From: Colius striatus
Lineage: Eukaryota > Chordata > Aves > Coliiformes > Coliidae
Reading direction: 5' to 3'
NCBI RefSeq assembly: GCF_028858725.1
Contig: NC_084763.1
Span: 58,241,152-58,305,151 of the forward strand
DNA: 64,000 nt
A model generated the notes under the pieces. It was not told the origin of the DNA. It saw only the letters and a list, made by a program, of their open reading frames with translations, and made no database searches. Of this stretch, positions 36,656-46,500 are shown in pieces. Position 1 is the stretch's first letter. Every line of letters starts with the position of its first letter. A program made the translations under genes and the position numbers.

Positions 36656-36820
36656 TACTGAAATCCATGGCATTGGCCTTGCCCCAGCCCTCCAGCCTGT
36701 CTGGATCTCTCTGTAAAGCTTCCCCACCCTCCAGCAGATCCACACTCCCACCCAGCTTGGTGTCATCTGCAAACCTGCTGAGGGTGCCCTGTGTCCCCTC
36801 ACCCAGATCACACTCGCTGT
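36656..36820 (-). mobile_element. CR1 fragment (minus), right half of an inverted pair
   Basis: CCTCCAGCCTGTCTGGATCT and CTTGGTGTCATCTGCAAACC are from the reverse-transcriptase-proximal part of CR1 in the opposite orientation. Confidence 0.7.
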
Positions 36821-38934
36821 GTGCTAAACCCCGGTGACTGCCATGCCAGCCAGTATTGTCTCGCTCTGTCTTTGTGCTCTTCTACCCAACACTGTCTCCA
36901 TCTGCTGTCTCCTCCCCAGCAGCCAGACTCTGAGCTCTCTGAAGCCACGTTTGTTTGTGGCACCTCCCAAAAGATCTCCATTCCAGACCAGGACCTCACA
37001 GTGCTTCTGCAGAGTGACTCCTAATGCACTTGATACATGCAAAGGGTCTGAGCAGTGTGCAAGAAGTACTGAGGAGTGGAAGAAGTGGGATGTAAAGCAA
37101 AGCCAGCCCAGCAAGGAAGAGGTGTGCTGCAAAACAGAGGCAGAGAAAACAGAGCTGCAGGGTCAGCAATGCCACAGACTATGGAGAGTCAGCACTTTGT
37201 GTCACCCTGAGATGCCTCTCAACCTGCTGCTGATGCCCTCGGTGAGGAGAGCTGCCCACCCTCCCTGGGGCACTCTGTCCTGGTGGTTCTCTCTCCATAC
37301 AGCTGCCAATTATTTCCTAATGTCTCTCTGATCTGTCTCTTCTGGCAGCTGAAGTTCATTCAACCATTCAAAGTTCACCTTTTGTTTTTGAGGTTCTTCT
37401 GATATGCCACTACAGACCCTGGCTCTTCCCAGCCAGGAAGAAGCAGCCCTTTGCACCCTGTTTCCACCCTGTTTCAGCCCTGTTTGGAGAAGCCCTTTCC
37501 ACCCTTTGAGCCCATTCTCACATCTCCCTGCTCTTCATCTCTCCACCCCACCTCACAGAGGCTTTTTCTGCTGGCTCCCGTGGGATCTGTCTCTCACCTT
37601 CCTTCCCATGGGTTGTGTCTTTCCTGAAGTGACATGCCCCAAAATGGACCTGGGCTTGTAAAGCCTCACCCATTGTTGGAGCTACCCCCTAGGCCTGAGG
37701 TGGCTTTAACTGGTTCTCTAAGCAGGATGTAGCTCAGAAAAGTCCTCACTGAGCTGTAGACACTGTTTAATCATCTCGTTTATTGTCATGAATGCTCTCA
37801 GCAAGGAGCACGAGATCTTTTTGCTTGTGGCAGGCATCTGCTTGCAGTTGACATTTTTAAAGGCTGTTTTTCAACTAAAACCCAGTGAAAGCCTTGAATT
37901 CCCCACCCCCTTTGTCAGCAGCCTTCCTTCTTCTCCGGGGCTGCACCAACACCCTTTGCTCCCAGCCTTTTCTTCTCCCTCTTAATGATGCTCACCATTT
38001 CCATCTCAATTTGTGCCTTGGCTGCTCTGATCTTTCCCCACTCCTGTAACTGTCCTTAGTAATTTGACCTAGTTCCCACTTTCTGTGAACTTTTTGTCTC
38101 AAGCCTGAGGTCAGTGAAGAGCTTGTGACACGGCCAAGCTGCTCCCCTGCTACATTTCCTCTGGGGATGGCTTGTGTGTGTGTTGTTAGCATCGTTTCTG
38201 TGAAGCACTGCCAGTTTCCTTAACTCCCTTCACCTTTAAACGTGCCTCCCATGAGATCTCACTCACCAGTTCCCAAAGTGTCTCGGGACCCCTTCTCTTC
38301 CTTCCCCTTTTCTTGCACATCCCTGTGAGGGCTGTGAGCCCTGTGAGGGCTGTGAGCTTGGTCAGTTCTGTGCTCAGTCAGCCAGCTCACCTCCTGCTCC
38401 TAATCAGTCTCTCATCAACCTTGCTGCCTGCCTCTCCCTCTCCCAGCAGAACCAGTTAACCATGTGCTGGCCAGCATGGCCCAAAGCAGTGACAAAGAGA
38501 GGCCACAGTGGTTAAAGCCATGCCCAGAGCCTCACCAGCATCAGCTGTTCTTCCCACACTGAGCATTCCACAGTTGATGAAGCTGAGAGGATTCTGCTCT
38601 TCTCCTCTCTTCAAAGCCACTGTGGGCTCAGTTTAATGCTGAGCTCGCTCCCTCTCGCAGGGAGACTGAGAATAGTGCAGTGACTGGCATTTCCATCACC
38701 AAATACTGAGATCCTGCTGCTTCCTGGCCATGCAGATATTGCTTAAAGGCTCCCACAAACCCAGGAATGGTGAGAGGACCTGGATGTCAGCAGAGGTGTT
38801 CCCACATCTCCCCACAGTCACCTTCAGGATGTGTCTCCTCCTGAATGTGCCTGTGGGTCACTGGGAAGCATCCTGAGCTGCTGGTGTAGCAGGAGCTACA
38901 TGTGGATATGTATGACTGGAGCACATTGTCATGG
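36821..38934. other. ELP6-CSPG5 intergenic, little seen
   Basis: Pyrimidine-rich stretches on the plus strand and one short direct repeat (38326-38358). No coding signal. Confidence 0.6.
38326..38358. repeat. Short direct repeat (CCCTGTGAGGGCTGTGAG)
   Basis: About two copies of an 18-bp unit in otherwise unique intergenic sequence. Confidence 0.7.
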
Positions 38935-39105
38935 GGTGTCAGCCCCTGTGCCAGGCTGCCCAGGGCCATGGGGGAGTGCCCAGCCCTGGAGGGATCCCAA
39001 AGCTGTGGAGCTGAGGTGCTGAGGGCCGTGGGTCAGTGGTGGCTGTGGCAGTGCTGGGGGAATGGTTGCACTCCAGCAGCTTCAGGGGCTTTTCCAACCT
39101 CAATC
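38935..39105 (+). mobile_element. CR1 fragment (plus)
   Basis: GGGGTGTCAGCCCCTGTGCC to TCCAGCAGCTTCAGGGGCTT. Confidence 0.82.
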
Positions 39106-39129
39106 ATTGGCTGTGGCTGTGCTTGGTGT

Positions 39130-39460
39130 GGGTAGGATCCACACCCTCCCTGGGCAGCCTGGACCAGGGCTCCCCCACCTCAGCACCAAAGCAGTTTCTC
39201 CTCCTGTGCCAGGGGCACTGCCTGTGCTCCAGCCTGTGCCTGGTGCCCCTTGTCCTGCCACTGGCCAGCACTCAGCAAAGCGTTGCCTCATCCTCCTGAC
39301 ACCCACTCTTTAGGTACTTATGTGTGTTAATGAGATCCCCCCTCAGCCTTATCCTCTGCAGACCAAACAGCCCCAGGTCCTGCAGCCTTTCCTCATGAGA
39401 AAGATGTTCTGGTTCCCTCAGCCAGAGGTAGCCCTGGCTGAAACCTCCTGGTAAGCCCAG
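39130..39460 (-). mobile_element. CR1 fragment (minus)
   Basis: ATCCACACCCTCCCTGGGCA, then CACCCACTCTTTAGGTACTT and GCAGCCTTTCCTCATGAGAA. Faces the plus copy at 38935. Confidence 0.83.
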
Positions 39461-40784
39461 GTCAGCAGAGAGACAGTGCCGGGGAGGACACAGGCGCAGA
39501 GCTCCCACCTCACCAGCCCCAGGTGTCAAACAAACACCCAGCTCTGCTCCCAGGGAGTGCCCCAGCAGCTCAGGGAGAGACAGCCAAACCCCAGGTCCCA
39601 GGGCAGCAGCATCCTGCACTGAGGGTGCTGAGCTGGGGACGGCAGAGCCACCAGCCCGATCCCTTCTCCCCCCTCTGCACCCCCAGCCCGGGCTCTGCCG
39701 GTGAATCGGGACTCTGGCTGGTTTGTTTCTGGCAGCCAGAGCTTGTCAGAAGGAAGAAAGGCTCCTTGTCTTGGGGTCGTGGCTCTGATCCTGTTACGTG
39801 TCTGTGAGAGAAAAGAGGCTGAGGGAGCGAGGACAGAGCGGGCAGCGACGCCAGCTCCGTCCCTCCGCGCCCGCGCCAGCCCCTGCCCGCGCGCAAGAGG
39901 CCCCCTGCCCCCCCCTGCCCCCCTCCCTGCCCTCCCTGCCCAGCAAACCACCCAAGCATTGAAATTTAATGGCTGTCCAAAGCCTCACCCTTTGGAAGTC
40001 ATTGGGCCTTTGATTAAAGCCCTTGTGGTGTTTTGCTGGCTGGGAGGCAAATTCATCCCAGGGTGGGTGACATGGGCCCTGCCCTGCCATCCCCTGCCAT
40101 CCCCCTGACACACGGGTGCTGATGGGCAGCCCAGCCCCTCGGGTGACCCCCCACTGTCCCCTCCATCCACAGCACCAAAGCCACGCTCCTCCCTCCTGCG
40201 GTGCCAGAGCAAGAGGAGAGCCCGTGGCCGTGAGCCCTGCCAGCCCGGCAGGGACCGAGGCACGGCGAGGGACCAGATGGGGCTCCAGGGCTCGTGGAGA
40301 TGGAGCAGAGGTTGTGGCTTCCAGCAGGACACAGCAGCGTGCCAGGGAGGTGAGTAGGGCCCAAAGTAGGGGGCACAACGAGGAGGAGGGTTCTGGGGGT
40401 CAGAGCGATACCCCGGAGCGGAGGCACAGGGGGACAAATCCCCCCACCCACTCTCAACGTGGGTATTAACAGGAGCATCCTTAGACCTGCTTAAATCCCT
40501 GTGACCTGATTTTGCCCTGAGTCCCACTAAGTCCCTGCAGCCCCTCTGGGTGAGGAGCTGCAGTGAGTGTTGGGTCAAGCATGACACCCATCCCCTTGCC
40601 TCCTCCTTGGGTCCAGCCCTCACACGAGGGGTAACCCTCAGCACTTGCCATTCTGCCCATCTCACCTTGGCTATGTGCTGGGCTCCTCTGGAAGGATGGA
40701 GAATGGGTGGTGAAGGATGAGCAACCCCAGCTGACACTTTGCCTACCTGGGAGGGTCCCAAGGTGGGCACCTCTGTGTGGAGCT

Positions 40785-41095
40785 GGGATGGATGGGCTGT
40801 ACCAGGATGGATGGGTTGTGCCATGCCAGGATGAAGAGGCTGTGCCAGGATGGATGGGCTGTGCCATTCTGGGATGGATGGGCTGTGCCATGCTGGGATG
40901 GATGGGCTGTGCCATGCTGAGATGGATAGGTTTTGCCAGGATGGATGGAGTGTGCCATGCCAGGATGAAGAGGCTGTGCCATGCTGAGATGGATAGGTTG
41001 TGCCAGGATGGATGGAGTGTGCCATGCTGAGATGGATGTGCTCTGCTGGGACAGATGGGTTGTGCCAGGATGGATGGGCTGTGTCATGCCAGCCT
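40785..41095. repeat. 24-bp GGATGG-type minisatellite downstream of CSPG5
   Basis: Roughly a dozen imperfect units of the form GGGATGGATGGGCTGTGCCA, some carrying GCTGAGATGGATAGG variants. Confidence 0.85.
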
Positions 41096-41442
41096 CACCT
41101 CTAAGGTGGGCACCATCTGTGATGGAGGGGCTGTGCTGTGCCAGCCTCCCCTGCTAGCAGAAGAAGGAACCCCTCTTCCTCTCAGGTGGAACCCATCCTC
41201 CCAGGAGGAACCCTTCTTCTGCTTCCCAAATCACCTGAAGGATGAAGGCTGCCTCATCTCCAGGCAGATGTGCCTGATGCTGGTGAGTGAAACAGGGACG
41301 AGGTTCCTCTGTGTGCTCAGGGGGCTGGTGTTACGTTGTCTGATTCTTCCCTGCAAAGGAGCTGCCCTTCACTCCACAGGCAGCATCTGGCTGGAGCTGC
41401 CAGCTCTGCTGGGAAGGATCCCCGTGAGAGGCAGATGGCTTC

Positions 41443-41572
41443 ACAGAATCCCAGAGTGGTGGGGGCTGGAAGGGCCCTGCAGAGCTCAGCCAGCCCCAGC
41501 CCCTGCTACAGCAGCTTCCCCTCGCTCAGAGGCCACAGGAACGTGTCCAGCTGGGGTTGGAAACCTCCTCCC
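41443..41572 (-). mobile_element. CR1 3' fragment
   Basis: CACAGAATCCCAGAGTGGTG through GGAACGTGTCCAGCTGGGGT; only the last ~130 bp. Confidence 0.85.
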
Positions 41573-42239
41573 TTTCCATGAGCCTTTCTCCAGCATCAGC
41601 ATCTCCTCCCTGCTCAGCTGGGCTCCTGCTGCCCCAACACATCACTCCCCCTCCCCAGGTTTGGCCCCAGCCATCTTTTAGCCGTGTCTCTGAGCTGCCT
41701 CAGCCCTTCAGCCACGAAATGACCCGTCACACAGCCACAGCAAAACCCCAAAGCCCCGACGGCGCCCCTCGCTCTGCTCTGTGTGACCCCTGGGATCACC
41801 TGCAGGCTCCTGAGCTGAGAGGTAATTATTTGGCAGCTCACAGAAGGCGTTGGGGAGGACTGAAAGATGCTGAGCTGTGGCTTCAGCTCCCCCCTGCCCC
41901 GGGCAGCGCCTCCCTTGGCGGTGGCTGCTGATTAATGGCTTCATTTCCTCTCTCCCGAGGAGCTGCGAGGTTCGGCTCCTGCAGGAATCCATCTCCGGGC
42001 GAAACCAGCTCCTGTGGGCAGCAAGACAGAGCCGTGGCCGGGGAAGAGGCGGCGGGAGCTCTGGGCTCCCTGGGGACAGCCCCTCGGCACACGCTGCAGC
42101 GGCCACGGACACGGGGAGGCTGCTCCGGATCTACACCGGGTCACCACCCCCAGAGCTGCCGGGGGCGATGGATGGCAGCGAGGAGCCGGGGGGTGACAGC
42201 CCTGGGGCTTTTCAGCTGCAGAGCCCAAAACCACAGGAG

Positions 42240-42382
42240 CTCAAGGGCTGGAAGGGAGCTGGGAAGCTCACCCAGTGCAACCCCCTGCCCGAGCAGCACC
42301 ACCTAGAGCAGGGCACACAGGGACTCATCCAGCTGGGTTGGGATGTCTCAGAGAAGGAGCCTCCACAGCCCATCTGGGCAGC
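42240..42382 (-). mobile_element. CR1 fragment, first of two abutting copies
   Basis: GCTCAAGGGCTGGAAGGGAG to CCACAGCCCATCTGGGCAGC, the subfamily of the 1142 and 61742 copies. Confidence 0.82.
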
Positions 42383-42640
42383 TTGGAGTGGACTTGCAGA
42401 GCTCATCCAGTGCCACCCCCTGCTACAGCAGGTTCCCCTCACTCAGGGGGCACAGGAACGTGTCCAGGCGGGTTTGGACATGAGCAGGAGCCTCCTCACC
42501 GTCCCTGGGCAGCCTGGGCCAGGGCTCCCTCACCTCAGCACCAAAGGACTTTCTCCTTGTGTTTGAATGGAACTTTTTGTGTTCCAGCTTGTGCCTGTTA
42601 CCCCTTGTCCTGTCACTAGAGACAAGTGGGCTGGGAGCAC
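42383..42640 (-). mobile_element. CR1 fragment, second of two abutting copies
   Basis: CTTGCAGAGCTCATCCAGTG to CCCCTTGTCCTGTCACTAGA. It begins where the neighbouring copy stops, so one probably inserted into the other. Confidence 0.84.
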
Positions 42641-42929
42641 GCTGTCGGTGGTGGCAACACCCCCCATGCACCCAGCCCTTATGTGGGACCCCACGCTGGG
42701 GATGGAGACAGGGAGGGGGCTGGAGGAGCAGCCCCTGGGAGCAGGATGCTGCCCAGGCACCTCTGCCACACACCCTGAGGGTCCCCTCGGCACACGAGCA
42801 CCCTGCAGGGACCCCACACTGCAGCCCTGGCTTGGGAGGGGTCCCGTGAGCCCTGGCTGACACCCGGAGGGGCCCAGGGCAGAAGGGGCTGAGTCCACAG
42901 GCAGCTGCCAGAGCCTTCACTTTAACAAA

Positions 42930-43361
42930 AGAAAAACAAACCCGAGTTTTATTTCAAGATCTTCCCTTTTTTTTCCTTTTCCTCTCCTTTTTTGTTGTTT
43001 TTACTCGTATTTCAAAAAAAGTGGGGTGAAAGTACAAAAAAAGTCAGTTGGGGAAGGGCAAAGGCGTAGAAACCACAGCGCTGAACTAACCCAAGCGAGA
43101 GACACGGAGCACAAACCCACCACCCCCAGCACCCCCCGCACAAAGGCCCCTCTGCAGGCCTCCGGCTCCGGGGCAATCCCCAACCAACCGCTTGCTTCAT
43201 CCTCTGTACATACAAACCACACCAAAGCATGCCACAGAGCAGGGAAAATAAACAGAGAGCGCAGCCAGGGAGGAGCGGGGACATTTGTACAGCAGGGGAT
43301 GGGAGGGAGGGCTTCCCCCTGCCCTCCTCCTCCTCCTCTTCCTCCTCCTTCCCCCCCCAGC
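42930..43361 (-). other. CSPG5: CSPG5 3' UTR
   Basis: Runs from the stop to just past AATAAA at 42948-42953. Near its end the mRNA strand is A- and T-rich, with homopolymer runs. Length is about 0.4 kb if this poly(A) site is used. Confidence 0.65.
42948..42953 (-). terminator. CSPG5 poly(A) signal
   Basis: Canonical AATAAA on the minus strand, about 410 bp past the CSPG5 stop. Confidence 0.65.
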
Positions 43362-43526
43362 TCACGTCAGGTTGTTCTGCAGGCAGTTGAGATCGCTGCC
43401 CTCCTGCTCCCCCCCTTTGCCACCGTCGTGCTTGGGAGACGTCGAGTTGTGGATGTTAAAAGGCTCCTCGTCCTTCAGGCAGGATTTTAGGGAGTCCTGC
43501 AGCTTGTGGGGAGCGCTGGGGTCATC
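43362..43526 (-). CDS. CSPG5: CSPG5 terminal coding exon 5
   Basis: Begins DDPSAPHKLQDSLKSCLKDE after a cagcag acceptor and ends SDLNCLQNNLT with TGA at 43362-43364. The family C terminus also ends CLQNNLT. Confidence 0.96.
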   Translation of the reverse strand, partial: DDPSAPHKLQDSLKSCLKDEEPFNIHNSTSPKHDGGKGGEQEGSDLNCLQNNLT

Positions 43527-46500
43527 CTGCTGGAGAGATGAGGAGGGGATAGGGGTCAGGAGATGACCCTGTTGCAACAGCGTCCCCCACAGCTCCGTCT
43601 GTTTGGTGACCAACGTCCTCAACAGAAACCCAGTGTCCTGGCAGATGACAGGGGGCATTTTGGAGGAGTACAGATGTGTTCCCCCCAAAAAACACACAGC
43701 TCAGCACAGGGGGAGATCACAGAGCGGGGGAGGAACCAGTGGGTGATGGGGGCTGAGCACCCCGTGCCGACTCACTGCCATTCCCCACCTTGGGCTGCCT
43801 CCAGCACACAAAGCCACTCATGCAATCCATTTGGTTGTTAAAGCCCCTGAAGCTCCTGGAGTCCCAGCCCTGCCCTCACCCTGCCACAGCCACCACTGAC
43901 CCCTGGCCCTCAGCACCTCAGCCCCAAGGCTTTGGGATCCCTCCAGGGCTGGGCACTGCCCCAGCTCCCTGGGCAGCCTGGCACAGGGGCTGACACCCCT
44001 CTCAGGGAAACAGTTCTGCCTCAGCTCCAGCCTCAACCTCCCCTGGGGCAACTGGAGGACAATTCCTCTTGTTCTGTCCCTTGCTAGGTGGGATCAGAGA
44101 CCAAACCCTACCTCAGCCTCCTCTTCTCCAGGCTCAACACCCCCATTCCCTCAGCCCCTCCCCAGCCCCTTGTGCTCCAGCCCCTTCCCCAGCTCTGTGC
44201 CCGGCTCTGGCCACGCTGCAGCCCCTCAGTGTCCCTGTGGCAGTGAGTGAGGGGCCCAGCACTGACACAGCCCTGGAGCTGCAGCCTCCCAGAGCCCAGC
44301 ACTGACACAGCCCTGGAGCTGCAGCCTCCCAGAGCCCAGCACTGACACAGCCCTGGAGCTGCAGCCTCCCAGAGCCCAGCACTGACACAGCCCTGGAGCT
44401 GCAGCCTCCCAGAGCCCAGCACTGACACAGCCCTGGAGCTGCAGCCTCCCAGAGCCCAGCACTGACACAGCCCTGGAGCTGCAGCCTCCCAGAGCCCAGC
44501 ACTGAGCACAGCCCTGGAGCTGCAGCCTCCCCACCCATGAGCTGTGCCAGGCCCCAGATCCATCCTCCCACCACCACCCCGGCTCACCCCGTCCCACCTC
44601 ATCCCCCCGGTGCGAGTGAGCGGCTGCCCGAGCGGCGTGGCAGGAGGCCCGAGGGGGCGGGTTTATTGCGGCTGGTGTCTGTACAGCTGTGCCCACCGTG
44701 CCCCCAGCGGCTCCCCACGGCTGCCGGGAGCATCTTCCCCCCGGGGCTGGGCTGCAGCCCGAGTTTGTCCCACGGCCACGGGGACAGAGGCTTCTCCGGC
44801 ACCGGGCTGAGCTCTGGTGGTCTGCGCCCGGCTGGTCCCGTCGGTGCCGGCAGGGCAGGATGAGCCCCGGCTCTGGGGCTGCGAGGGCAGGACGGGCCGT
44901 GGTGCTGAGGCACACGACGGGCAGACACACACGAGGGCCGGTGTCACGCAGCCGCGATGGTTCTGGGGCAGGAAGCCTCCATGCTCTGGGCAGCGCCGGG
45001 CTTGTGCCAGCGGCAGCCGCCGCGGGACGGGCGCCGCGCCCCGTGTCCCCCAAAGCCGCGTTCCCGGGGACCGACCCCGCTGCCATCGGCGCGTCCTCGG
45101 TGTGCCGCACCCCAGGCCACCGTGCCACCAGAGCCCGGCCCCAGCGCACCCCGAGGGGGCGAGGGACGGGTCAGAGCCCGGCCAGGGCCAATTCACGCCG
45201 GGGTTCCTCATCCCGTCCGCGCCGGGAGCCTCCTGCGGGGCGGCGCTCGCTACGGCTACAGGCGGGCGGGACGCGGGGACACCGCGCGGGGGCTACGGGC
45301 ACCTGCGCGCCTCCTCCGGCTCCGCAGAGCCCTTCGCTTCTCTCTGCTCCGGGGCCAAAGAGCGGCGTGCGAGGGGAGGTGGAGACGCAGAGCCTGCCGG
45401 CGCTGCCCCTGCCCCACGCCGCGGCCGCCGAGCCCCGACGGCGCCGGCACAGCCGCCCCCGGCGCCCACCCACGGAGCCAAAGCTGCCCCCACGGAGCCA
45501 AAGCCACCCCCACGGAGCCAAAGCTGCCCCCAGCACCCACCCACGGAGCCAAAGCCGCCCCCAGCACCCACCCACGGAGCCAAAGCTGCCCCCACGGAGC
45601 CAAAGCCGCCCCCACGGAGCCAAAGCCACCCCCACGGAGCCAAAGCCACCCCCACGGAGCCAAAGCCGCCCCGAGGCTCTGGATGGGGCAGGAGGGGACA
45701 AGGCAGCGGGGTGACAGCGGGGTTCGGGGTGTCGGGGCAGGACCCGAGGGTGAGGGTGCAGTGCCAGGGCCACGGGTGCGGGGACAGAGGAGAAGCCACG
45801 GGACAGGGGGACAAAGGGAGGGCAGCAAATGGGAAGAGGAAGGGGGGTCGGTGCTACGGAGGCTCCTTACGTTTGGGTGGGAGCCCTCGGCGATGGTGGA
45901 GAGGGAGAAGTTGTCGTTGTGCAGCTCGGACGGGGTGCGGTATCTGCCGTGGGGAGAGGAGAGGGGGGAACCATAAACACCCTCATAAACACCATAAACA
46001 CCCTCATAAACAAACACCCTCAGCTGGGGACACTCGGGGTCAAACGCCCCCTGAGCTGGGGCTTTGGGAAATCTAGGGATGTAGTGGATAAATATCCCCA
46101 AGGATAGAAGTTTGGGGCTAAACACTCCCAGATCTGATGAGGAGTAAATAGCTCCAGACTTGGAGATTTGGGGTAAATTGCTCCAGTTGCAGGAATTTGA
46201 GAGATAGATGTCCCCAGAGATGGAGATTTGGGGCTAAATCCCCGCAGATCTGGGTATTTGGAGGCTAAATGCTCCCAAGTCTAGGGAGATTTGGGGTTAA
46301 ATGCCCTCCAAGGATGGAGGTCAAGAGCTAAATGCCTCCAGGGATGGAGATTTGGGGTTAAATGCCCTCCAAGGATGGAGGTCAAGAGCTAAATGCCTCC
46401 AGGGATGGAGATTTGGGGGGCTAAAAGCCCCCAGCCTTGTGGTTTTGGGGAGCTCAATGCCTCCTGTTCTGGAGTTTGGGGCTAAATACCCTCAGCTGTG

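Noticed and set aside
40053-41087. Minus-strand frames of about 114-346 codons rich in AQPIHPG
   Set aside because: They arise from the 24-bp GGATGG-type minisatellite downstream of CSPG5.
44226-45149. Minus-strand frame of 307 codons with a 40-residue repeat
   Set aside because: It translates the 40-bp array inside a CR1 copy (three units equal 40 codons) plus CpG-rich intron. No splice signals or family resemblance.
44689-46076. Plus-strand frames of about 340-419 codons
   Set aside because: They cover a CpG-rich intron and an 18-bp array opposite CSPG5 exon 4; composition artefact.
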